A stretch of DNA of 64,000 nt from JBFXCS01 sp050181915. Lineage in GTDB: Bacteria; Actinomycetota; Thermoleophilia; Miltoncostaeales; Miltoncostaeaceae. The DNA is taken from positions 558,001-622,000 of the forward strand of contig JBFXCS010000003.1 in NCBI GenBank assembly GCA_050181915.1, in the 5' to 3' direction. Shown one piece after another: positions 42,172 to 49,700 of this stretch. Each line of letters starts with the position of its first letter. Position 1 is the first letter of the stretch. The notes under the pieces were generated by a model. The model was not told the origin of the DNA. It saw only the letters and a list, made by a program, of their open reading frames with translations, and ran no database searches. Made by a program: the position numbers and the translations under genes.

Positions 42172-44064
42172 TTGGCCGAGCACGAGAGCGCTCTCGCCGT
42201 GCTGGTCGACTTCGAGAACATGGCCCGCCCCGGGGCCAAGGGTCGAGGCGACTTCGACATCCACCTGGTCCTCGACCGCCTGGCCGAGAAGGGGCGCGTG
42301 CTGGTGAAGCGCGCCTACGCCGACTGGAGCCGCTACCGCGACGCGCGGCACGAGCTCCAGAACGCGGGGCTCGGGCTGATCGAGATGCCCTCCGCCCGCG
42401 AGGGCGCGAAGAACCGCGCCGACATCCAGATGGCCGTCGACGCGATGGAGCTCGCCTACAGCCGCGAGCACGTCGGCAGCTTCGTGATCGTGTCCGGCGA
42501 CAGCGACTTCACCCCGCTGGTCGGCAAGCTGCGCGAGCTCAACAAGCGCGTGATCGGGGTGGGCAACCGCGAGTCGGCCAGCGAGCTGCTGATCGCCAAC
42601 TGCGACGAGTTCATCTTCTACGACCGCCTGGCGGCCGAGGCCGGCGGCGCGGGCACGCGCCAGTCGCGGGCCGCCAGCTCCGGCCTCAACCCCACCCAGC
42701 TGCTGCAGGAGACGCTCACCGCGCTCCAGCGCGAGGGCGTCGAGTGGCCGCTGGCGAGCGTGGTGAAGGACTCGATGCGCCGCAAGTACCCGGCCTTCGA
42801 CGAGAGCGAGCACGGCTACTCGACCTTCTCGAAGTTCCTGGAGGACGCCGGCACCAACGGCATCGTGCGCCTCGAGACCGACCCGCGCAGCGGCACCTAT
42901 CGGGTCGAGCTGGCCGGCACGGCCACGCCCGCCCCGCCGGTGCCGACGTCCGCCCCCGCCGGCGACCGCGCGGCCGAGGGCGGCGAGGGCGAGGGCCGCC
43001 GGCGCCGCCGGCGCCGCCGCTCCGAGCAGGGCGCCGAGGCCGCGCCCCCCGCGACCGAGGACGCCGAGGTGTTCGAGATCGTGGTCACGCCGACCCCCGA
43101 CCCCGACCTGGGGGCGTTGCCCCCGATCGGCGAGCCGATCTCCTACGAGGACATGATCATGCTCGGCCCGGAGGGCGACGACGTGCCGGAGCTGGCCGAG
43201 GCGACCGACCTCGGCGCCGAGGAGCCGCCGTCGCGCAGCTCCCGCCGCCGACGCCGCCGCGCCGCGGTGGCCGACCCGGAGCCGACGGTCGCCGACCTCG
43301 AGCCCATCGACCCGGCCGAGCTGGAGCCGGCGGCCGAGGCCGCCGAGGCCGAGCCCGCCGCCGAGCAGGCGCACGAGGAGCCCGCCGCGGAGGCCGCGGC
43401 CCCCGCCTCGCGCCGCCGCCGCCGGCGCCGCGCCGACGAGACGACCGCCGACGAGGCCCCCGCCGCCGACGCCGCGGCGGTCGAGGCCGTCGCGGAGCCG
43501 GCCGAGGAGCCGGCCGCCGCGGAGACCGCGGCCCCGGAGGCCGAGGAGGCCCCCGCGCCGTCGCGTCGCCGGGTGCGCCGACGCGCCCCCGCGCAGGAGG
43601 AGCCGGCGGCCCCGTCCGGCGAGGAGCAGACCGAGGCGGCCGTCGCCGCCGAGGAGCCCCCCGCGGAGGAGGCGCCGAAGCCGAAGCGCCGCACCCGCAA
43701 GAAGGCCGAGCCCGTGGCCGCCGAGCCCGAGGCCGCCGAGCAGGCCCCCGCCGAGGAGCCCGCGGCGGAGGCGCCGGCCGAGGAGGAGGCCCCCAAGCCG
43801 AAGCGCCGCACCCGCAAGAAGGCCGAGCCCGTGGCCGCCGAGGCGGAGGGCGAGGCCGCGGCGGCCGCCGCGGAGGCCCCCGCCGAGGAGGCCCCGAAGC
43901 CCCGGCGCCGCACCACCCGCAAGAAGGCGGAGCCCGCCGGCGACGCCGAGGCGCCCGCGGCGGCCCCCGAGGAGGCCGTGGCGGAGGAGGCCCCCAAGCC
44001 GAAGCGCCGCACCCGCAAGAAGGCCGAGCCGGCCCCCGAGCCCGAGGCCGCCGCGACGGAGTGA
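42172..44064 (+). CDS. NYN (PIN-like) ribonuclease-type domain + OST-HTH/LOTUS domain protein with long charged repeat tail
   Basis: A 630-residue protein. Residues about 8-160 form an NYN domain with the acidic residues of the metal site (VLVDFENM, NRADIQMAVDAMEL, VIVSGDSDFTPLV). Residues about 168-245 match an OST-HTH/LOTUS fold (LLQETLTALQREGVEWPLASVV then YSTFSKFLEDAG). The remaining 380 residues are low-complexity Ala/Glu/Pro with basic blocks, ending in four copies of PKP-[KR]RRT-RKKAEP. The start is TTG 42172 behind CTGGAGG. RNA cleavage or binding is likely from the folds; target unknown. Confidence 0.85.
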   Translation: MAEHESALAVLVDFENMARPGAKGRGDFDIHLVLDRLAEKGRVLVKRAYADWSRYRDARHELQNAGLGLIEMPSAREGAKNRADIQMAVDAMELAYSREHVGSFVIVSGDSDFTPLVGKLRELNKRVIGVGNRESASELLIANCDEFIFYDRLAAEAGGAGTRQSRAASSGLNPTQLLQETLTALQREGVEWPLASVVKDSMRRKYPAFDESEHGYSTFSKFLEDAGTNGIVRLETDPRSGTYRVELAGTATPAPPVPTSAPAGDRAAEGGEGEGRRRRRRRRSEQGAEAAPPATEDAEVFEIVVTPTPDPDLGALPPIGEPISYEDMIMLGPEGDDVPELAEATDLGAEEPPSRSSRRRRRRAAVADPEPTVADLEPIDPAELEPAAEAAEAEPAAEQAHEEPAAEAAAPASRRRRRRRADETTADEAPAADAAAVEAVAEPAEEPAAAETAAPEAEEAPAPSRRRVRRRAPAQEEPAAPSGEEQTEAAVAAEEPPAEEAPKPKRRTRKKAEPVAAEPEAAEQAPAEEPAAEAPAEEEAPKPKRRTRKKAEPVAAEAEGEAAAAAAEAPAEEAPKPRRRTTRKKAEPAGDAEAPAAAPEEAVAEEAPKPKRRTRKKAEPAPEPEAAATE

Positions 44065-44072
44065 CGCCCACT

Positions 44073-44108
44073 GCTGGTGGCGCCCTGCCCCGGCAGGGCG
44101 CCACCAGC
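44073..44108 (+). terminator. Long GC hairpin after the NYN gene
   Basis: GCTGGTGGCGCCCTGCC (44073-44089) pairs with GGCAGGGCGCCACCAGC (92-108 of the same hundred), leaving a very small loop. It starts 9 bp after the stop. Confidence 0.8.
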
Positions 44109-44151
44109 GGATGAGGCGTCGTGGCGTCAGCCCGGCGCCGGGGTCACCCGA

Positions 44152-44589
44152 TCAGCGGAGGGGATGTCGCGGCCGCCTCCGGCGGCGCCATTCGAGCAGC
44201 GCCCCGGGCTCCGCTCGATGGCGAGGCGCCACGATCCACTTAGGCCGGTTCCAAAGCAGCAGACCGAGGCCGAACCCCGTGATGAGCACCACCCATATCA
44301 ACAAGGGGATACCGGCTGCCGTCGCCGCATCGTCGGTCGCCGGATCACCAGGAAACAGGGCCACCGGCACCATGACCACTCCCAGACCCGTGACGGCGAC
44401 GCACGAGAAGGGGTATGCCCGTTTGTAGGCGTGCCACCCCGCAACGCCGAACGGCCAGTATTCAGGGGGTTCATCCGGCTGATCGAAACCGGGTCCCCAC
44501 CGATCGCGCCAGAACGACGGAAGCCTGACGAGACAGATCGTCCCGATCAGCAGGCACGACCCGACGATGATCCACTCCGTCGACGGCAT
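44152..44589 (-). CDS. Hypothetical membrane protein at the island edge
   Basis: A 145-residue protein with three hydrophobic helices (about 4-20, 62-78, 92-112), a Trp/Pro-rich loop (WGPGFDQPDEPPEYWPFG) and a strongly basic C-terminus. No family is recognised. I use ATG 44589 because it clears the neighbouring gene; ATG 44631 would add 14 residues and overlap it. It lies downstream of a small probable immunity gene, on the same strand, in lower-GC DNA. Confidence 0.6.
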   Translation of the reverse strand: MPSTEWIIVGSCLLIGTICLVRLPSFWRDRWGPGFDQPDEPPEYWPFGVAGWHAYKRAYPFSCVAVTGLGVVMVPVALFPGDPATDDAATAAGIPLLIWVVLITGFGLGLLLWNRPKWIVAPRHRAEPGALLEWRRRRRPRHPLR

Positions 44590-44606
44590 CTCTCGCAGAA
44601 TAGGCC

Positions 44607-45035
44607 TCACCGACCGCGTCCCGGGTGGCATGGAGTGAGCGGCGTGGCCCCGACCCGCCTTACACCCTCCCCGTCGTCTTCTACCGGGATCGCGGCCATC
44701 AGCTCCTGACGCAACCGCCCGGCCACGTCGGGAGACCACGGCTCCGTCAGGAGCGGGTTCGCCAGGACGAAGATGAGCTCCTCCACGGCGTTCGGCTTCA
44801 GCAGCTCGATGTCGACGTCCTCACGACCCTCGAGCGCGTCGGCCCACCGAAAGGCGTCGGCGGCCGTCAGCGCGCCGCTCAAGTAACGATCTATCACCCT
44901 CAGAGCGTCGTCCCTCCGAACAACAAACAACACATCAGGAGAATCCCAGTCGAATCGCGTTAGAGCATCAACGGCCACCTCGACCGGCTTCCTCAACTCG
45001 ATGAGATCCTGCAGAGCCTTCTCTCTCTTGTCCAT
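44607..45035 (-). CDS. Small acidic protein, candidate immunity protein of an orphan Rhs C-terminal module
   Basis: A 142-residue soluble acidic protein (FDWDSPDVLFVVRRDDALRV, WADALEGREDVDIE, EELIFVLANPLLTEPW blocks) without signal or membrane segments. ATG 45035 has AGAGG upstream. It starts 47 bp after the stop of a degraded Rhs C-terminal remnant on the same strand, the position typical of toxin immunity genes. Its sequence style resembles small acidic proteins often found beside polymorphic toxins, but I cannot name a family. Function inferred from context only. Confidence 0.6.
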   Translation of the reverse strand: MDKREKALQDLIELRKPVEVAVDALTRFDWDSPDVLFVVRRDDALRVIDRYLSGALTAADAFRWADALEGREDVDIELLKPNAVEELIFVLANPLLTEPWSPDVAGRLRQELMAAIPVEDDGEGVRRVGATPLTPCHPGRGR

Positions 45036-45081
45036 AACCTACCTCTCCAAGAGCACCGATGGACGACGCTGGCCGCGCGTC

Positions 45082-45701
45082 CTACTTGATCTTTGAACGG
45101 ATGAGGCGCCCTTGAGGATCGGGGCTGTCTTTGGTCATTCCAAGGTTCTTGCCCGTCTCAGGGTCCACCTTCTTAGTTCAGATTGCCCGCGAACCCGGGA
45201 CCCTCCCCGGAACTTGCGCCTTGAAGGCTGCGCAGCGGGCCCGAGCAGGAACGCCCAGCGACCATCGAGGTCGTAGACGTTGACGGGGTTCTGGAGCGCG
45301 TAGTCGTAGTTGTTGGCGGAGCCACCGTCGACGGGGTCGACGGAGAGGAAGCGACCGAGAGCGGGGTCGTAGAGTCGGACGCCCATCTGAACCAGGGCCG
45401 ACGTGGTGTCGAGCTTCTTGTGCCATTTCCCGGTGTAGCGCTCGGTGGTGGTGTCGGCGGGGGGCGCCTGATCGGGGACGCCGAAGGGGTCGCCGGTGAG
45501 GATGGGGCCTTGCCTGTCGCCTGCGGCGTCGGTGGTGGCGGCGGTGTCGCCGTGTCCGTTGAAGAAGATCAGTTGCTTGTCGCCCGAGGGGCCGGCCCCG
45601 GCGTAGTCGGCGAGTGGCTCCGGGCCGTCGATGGTTGTGCTGGTGACGGTTCCGCCGCGGCGCTCGAAGAGTGGGGTGTCCCCGGTGTACAGGTATTCGA
45701 G
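45082..45701 (-). pseudogene. Displaced Rhs core tail with an alternative, degraded C-terminal region
   Basis: Nucleotides 45227-45701 are identical to 47151-47625 in the full rhs gene, including the core YDPALGRFLSVDPVDGG and NPVNVYDLDGRW. Downstream of the identical stretch the sequence diverges completely. In the Rhs frame it ends at 45135. In another frame a coding-like stretch (KVDPETGKNLGMTKDSPDP then RLIRSKIK) ends at a TAG at 45082-45084. This looks like an alternative Rhs C-terminus that has lost its middle and frame. It is cut off upstream by an IS fragment at 45702. Confidence 0.75.
45227..45701. repeat. 475-bp exact direct repeat, copy 1 (Rhs core)
   Basis: Identical base for base to 47151-47625 at an offset of 1924 bp. 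Such identity means recent duplication or ongoing gene conversion, and provides a substrate for recombination that would swap C-terminal modules. Confidence 0.95.
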
Positions 45702-45868
45702 AAGGAACTGCTTCGACGCGAGCGGTTCGCGACCCTGGAGGCCGCCCGGATCAGGCTGTTTGGTACATCGAACGCTTCTACAACACCCGCCGCAGGCACT
45801 CCGGCCTCGGCTACCAGAGCCCCGCCGACTACGAAACGCAACACCACAAGGAGGCCATCCCGGCCTAG
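45702..45868 (+). pseudogene. IS3-family transposase (OrfB integrase core), C-terminal remnant with frameshift
   Basis: Reading KELLRRERFATLEAARIRLF in one frame and WYIERFYNTRRRHSGLGYQ then SPADYE in the next reconstructs the C-terminus of an IS3-type DDE transposase. The frame changes near 45763. Only the last 55 or so residues survive. The left edge abuts the end of the 475-bp Rhs repeat. No complete element or terminal repeats can be defined. Confidence 0.8.
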
Positions 45869-45905
45869 CGACCAGGTGTCAACGCAAACTGGTTAACTCC
45901 AACTC

Positions 45906-46017
45906 CATCCGCTCGTTCGTCAACTACCGGCTACGGATCTTGCTCCACGCCAGCGGCGTCAACTGGCCCGCCCAGCGACCCCCAACACCGACGATCCGAA
46001 CCCGCCCGTCACGCTGA
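45906..46017 (+). pseudogene. ISL3-family transposase, C-terminal remnant
   Basis: The segment SIRSFVNYRLRILLHASG followed by VNWPAQRPPTPTIRTRPSR matches the characteristic end of ISL3/IS204-type transposases (F-x-N-Y-R-L-R-x-L-L then arginine-rich tail). About 37 residues remain. It lies between the IS3 remnant and the candidate Rhs immunity gene. Confidence 0.7.
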
Positions 46018-46037
46018 AACCGGAAGGGTCGGTTAGA

Positions 46038-46694
46038 TCAATCCGTCCACGAAGGCGATGCCTCTCCGTCATCCTCTCGGGATCGCGCCATCGGTATTGA
46101 GCCGCCAAACCGGACCTCAAGCCAGCGCCGTGCCTCAGCAAAGTCATACCTGCGAGCGAGAGCGGCCGCCGCTGGCCCGCTCGCGGCGACTGCAGCATAG
46201 TCGTCCCAGTCCACTGCCACCGCCCAGCCCCCTCCCTCACCGTAGATGGCGTACATCCCACCGCCCGTCTCTCGAATCAGCTCGGCGAAGTCCTCGAACT
46301 CGGGTAGCTGACAGCACCAATGATAAGCGACACCATCATCGTCAGGATGGCTGACGACCGTCGCATAGAATCGCGATTCTCCACACTCCGCCAGTGCACC
46401 CACGAGTGCGCGGTATTGATCAAGCGTCAGACCCGAAGACTGCGGCGCCATAAAACCAATCGTTGGCAGCGTGGCAACGAACGGCGTGCGCGAGAAGTCC
46501 GTTGATGCGAAGACCCTTCGCCAGTGTGCCTCCACCACTTCAGGTGCCACTCGCCTGATTCGGAGGCGCCAGTGCTGACGCGCGTGCGGTACCTCCAGCC
46601 GTGGCGTCCACCAACCGCGACGGACTAGCCTCCACCACCATCGAGATGCCTTGGTCGCGAGTGTGTCTTCGCTCGGGAAGAGGGCCCATCGCAC
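46038..46694 (-). CDS. Candidate immunity protein for the Rhs C-terminal domain
   Basis: A protein of about 218 residues whose frame extends to a TTG at 46817; I use GTG 46694, which has GGGGGG 8 nt upstream and lies outside rhs. GTG 46739 is an alternative. The N-terminal part is Trp/Arg rich (SRWWWRLVRRGWW). The C-terminal half is acidic and aromatic (YHWCCQLPEFEDFAELI, WAVAVDWDDYAAVAA). No signal peptide is seen. It follows the rhs stop on the same strand, the canonical location for an immunity gene. No family is recognised. Confidence 0.6.
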   Translation of the reverse strand: MRWALFPSEDTLATKASRWWWRLVRRGWWTPRLEVPHARQHWRLRIRRVAPEVVEAHWRRVFASTDFSRTPFVATLPTIGFMAPQSSGLTLDQYRALVGALAECGESRFYATVVSHPDDDGVAYHWCCQLPEFEDFAELIRETGGGMYAIYGEGGGWAVAVDWDDYAAVAASGPAAAALARRYDFAEARRWLEVRFGGSIPMARSREDDGEASPSWTD

Positions 46695-46767
46695 TAGTCG
46701 CGCCCCCCGGGGTCTATCGCATGGCGCAACGCCCGACACCCGCCTACGAGTGGCCCAGAGCAGAGAT

Positions 46768-49700
46768 TCATTTGAAATGGAACTTGTAGTTCCGAAGACC
46801 GCTGTGATATTCGACAACCCATTGGTCGTGACCTACAGACCACCGGAGATTTACACGCTCACCGACCGAGGTATTGGCCTTCCAAGATTTCCCACCGGCC
46901 GCTGACGTCCACCGCGCCGGCCGACCTCTTGTCAAGGTCAAGAACAGGGCCCGAGCCTCAGTGTATCCACCAGCCACTTCCCTAACCCGTTTCGCCGCGG
47001 TACCCAGCGTAAGGAGATCGCCGTGGTAGAGACCTGAGTTCCCGATGCGCGGGCCCATTTGGGCGAGAGTCCCCCTGTTTGCCGCGGCTGCGCGACGGAG
47101 AACGCGACGGGCCACATATCTCGCAAGGATCGGCGTGCCCACGCGAACAAGCTGCGCAGCGGGCCCGAGCAGGAACGCCCAGCGACCATCGAGGTCGTAG
47201 ACGTTGACGGGGTTCTGGAGCGCGTAGTCGTAGTTGTTGGCGGAGCCACCGTCGACGGGGTCGACGGAGAGGAAGCGACCGAGAGCGGGGTCGTAGAGTC
47301 GGACGCCCATCTGAACCAGGGCCGACGTGGTGTCGAGCTTCTTGTGCCATTTCCCGGTGTAGCGCTCGGTGGTGGTGTCGGCGGGGGGCGCCTGATCGGG
47401 GACGCCGAAGGGGTCGCCGGTGAGGATGGGGCCTTGCCTGTCGCCTGCGGCGTCGGTGGTGGCGGCGGTGTCGCCGTGTCCGTTGAAGAAGATCAGTTGC
47501 TTGTCGCCCGAGGGGCCGGCCCCGGCGTAGTCGGCGAGTGGCTCCGGGCCGTCGATGGTTGTGCTGGTGACGGTTCCGCCGCGGCGCTCGAAGAGTGGGG
47601 TGTCCCCGGTGTACAGGTATTCGAGCGTTCGCCCGTTGGAGCCGCGGCTCTTCTGGCGACCCGCCGGGTCGAGGGTATAGGTGACTTGCGTGCCGTCGAA
47701 GGTTCCGCCGGTCGAGAGCCCGGTGCCATCCCAAGCCATCGACGTGGTCAGGGCGTTGGTCGCGTCGTTGCGGCGCTCGGCGAGGTCGCCGTCGGGTGTG
47801 TAGTGGAAGCGGGTAGTGGTCCCGCCCTCTGTGACCTTGACGAGTTGGTCGACGCCGTCGTTGTCCACCGCGGTGGGGGTGTAGCTGTAGATCGCCACGG
47901 TCGTGGTCGGTCCGCCTTGGGGGGCGCGCTCGATCCGGGTACGGTTGGAGTCGAGGTCGTACGTGTAGCTGGTGAGAGCGCCGTCGGGGGCAGTGTATCC
48001 GGAGAGGCGGCCAGCTTCGTCGTAGTCGTAGGTGCGGGTCTGGCTTCCGTTCTCGTCGTAGGTGAGTTCTTCTTGGGTCTTGCGGCCTTCGATGTCGTAG
48101 GTGTAGGCGTAGTCGGCGATCGGGGAGCCCTGGGCGTCCGCTGGGACGTTTGCGGGGAGGGGGCCGGGGAGCTGGCCGTGGCGGTTGTAGAGGGCGGTGA
48201 GGTTGCCGGCGTGGTCGTAGTCACGCCAGCTGAACGCGGCGCTGTCGGGGTACTGGATCGCTTTGAGGCGCCCGGTGGTGTCGTAGTGGAAGGCGTACTG
48301 GTCGCCGGTGCCGGTGGGGCAGGTGGTTTGGGGTGTACCGGTCAGGGGTCCGGCCATGCGGGTCGGGTTTCCTTCGGCGTCGTAGGTGAAGCACACCCAG
48401 TGGGCTTGGCCCGCGCTGATCGCCCCGGGGGCAGCGTGGCGGGTGAGGATGTTTCCTTCCTGGTCGTAGACGAAGCGTGCTTCGGTTGCTCCGTCTCCTC
48501 CGGGGATGGTGGCGTGGTTCTCGCCTTGGGTGACGCCGAGGGCCATGTCGGTGGTGATCTCCCCGGCGGTCAGGGCGTGATCGTAGAGGCGGACGTCGTC
48601 GATCAGGCCGTCGAAGTACTCGCCCCACATCGTGTTGCCGCCGATCGCGAGAGCCCCGTTGCTGATGCGGATGTCGCCGCTCGCCGCAACCGAGCTCGCC
48701 TGGATGCCGTCCTTGAACAGGCGCAGGGTAGAGCCGTCGTAGGTCACGGCCAGATGCACCCAGGTCCCGGTCGCGAGTTGCGGCGTGCCGTTGGTGAGGT
48801 AGTCGTCGACCTGGGTGCCGAGCTCAGCCTGGTACTTGCTGCTGGACGTGTTGCCGTACAACGCCCAAGCGAAGCTGCCGGACTCCTCCTTCATCCCGAC
48901 GGTCTGCCACCCGCTGGTGGTGCCGGGCTTCACCCACGCCGAAAACGTCAGGCCATCGGTGAGGTCCAGGGAGTCGTCGTCGGCGACGGTGACCAGATCG
49001 TTGGTGCCGTCGAAGTCGAGGGCACCGCCGTGCTTGCCAGAGCCGGTCCAGGTGGCGCCGTTGATGGCACCGGTGTTGCCGTTACCGGAGGCGTCACGGG
49101 CGACCGACCCGGTCCCCTCGTCAAAGCCGTATGCGGCGACGAGGCCCTCTGTGGTCGGGGTCGAGACGCGGCCGGCGGGGACCGGCGTGTTCATGTCGGT
49201 GGTGATCTCCCCGGCGGTCAGGGCGTGATCGTAGAGGCGGACGTCGTCGATCAGGCCGTCGAAGTACTCGCCCCACATCGTGTTGCCGCCGATCGCGAGA
49301 GCCCCGTTGCTGATGCGGATGTCGCCGCTCGCCGCAACCGAGCTCGCCTGGATGCCGTCCTTGAACAGGCGCAGGGTAGAGCCGTCGTAGGTCACGGCCA
49401 GATGCACCCAGGTCCCGGTCGCGAGTTGCGGCGTGCCGTTGGTGAGGTAGTCGTCGACCTGGGTGCCGAGCTCAGCCTGGTACTTGCTGCTGGACGTGTT
49501 GCCGTACAACGCCCAAGCGAAGCTGCCGGACTCCTCCTTCATCCCGACGGTCTGCCACCCGCTGGTGGTGCCGGGCTTCACCCACGCCGAAAACGTCAGG
49601 CCATCGGTGAGGTCCAGGGAGTCGTCGTCGGCGACGGTGACCAGATCGTTGGTGCCGTCGAAGTCGAGGGCACCGCCGTGCTTGCCAGAGCCGGTCCAGG

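Noticed and set aside
44152..44739. Longer start (44739) for the small membrane protein
   Set aside because: The added residues are Arg/Gly-rich and would overlap the neighbouring gene in another frame.
46068..46505. Short plus-strand frames opposite the candidate immunity gene
   Set aside because: No ribosome sites or domains; the minus-strand frame is longer, acidic/aromatic and positioned behind rhs.
45227..47625. Repeated DNA considered as a possible CRISPR array or transposon ends
   Set aside because: Only two long copies exist, no short regularly spaced repeats or cas genes are present, and the copies encode the Rhs core.
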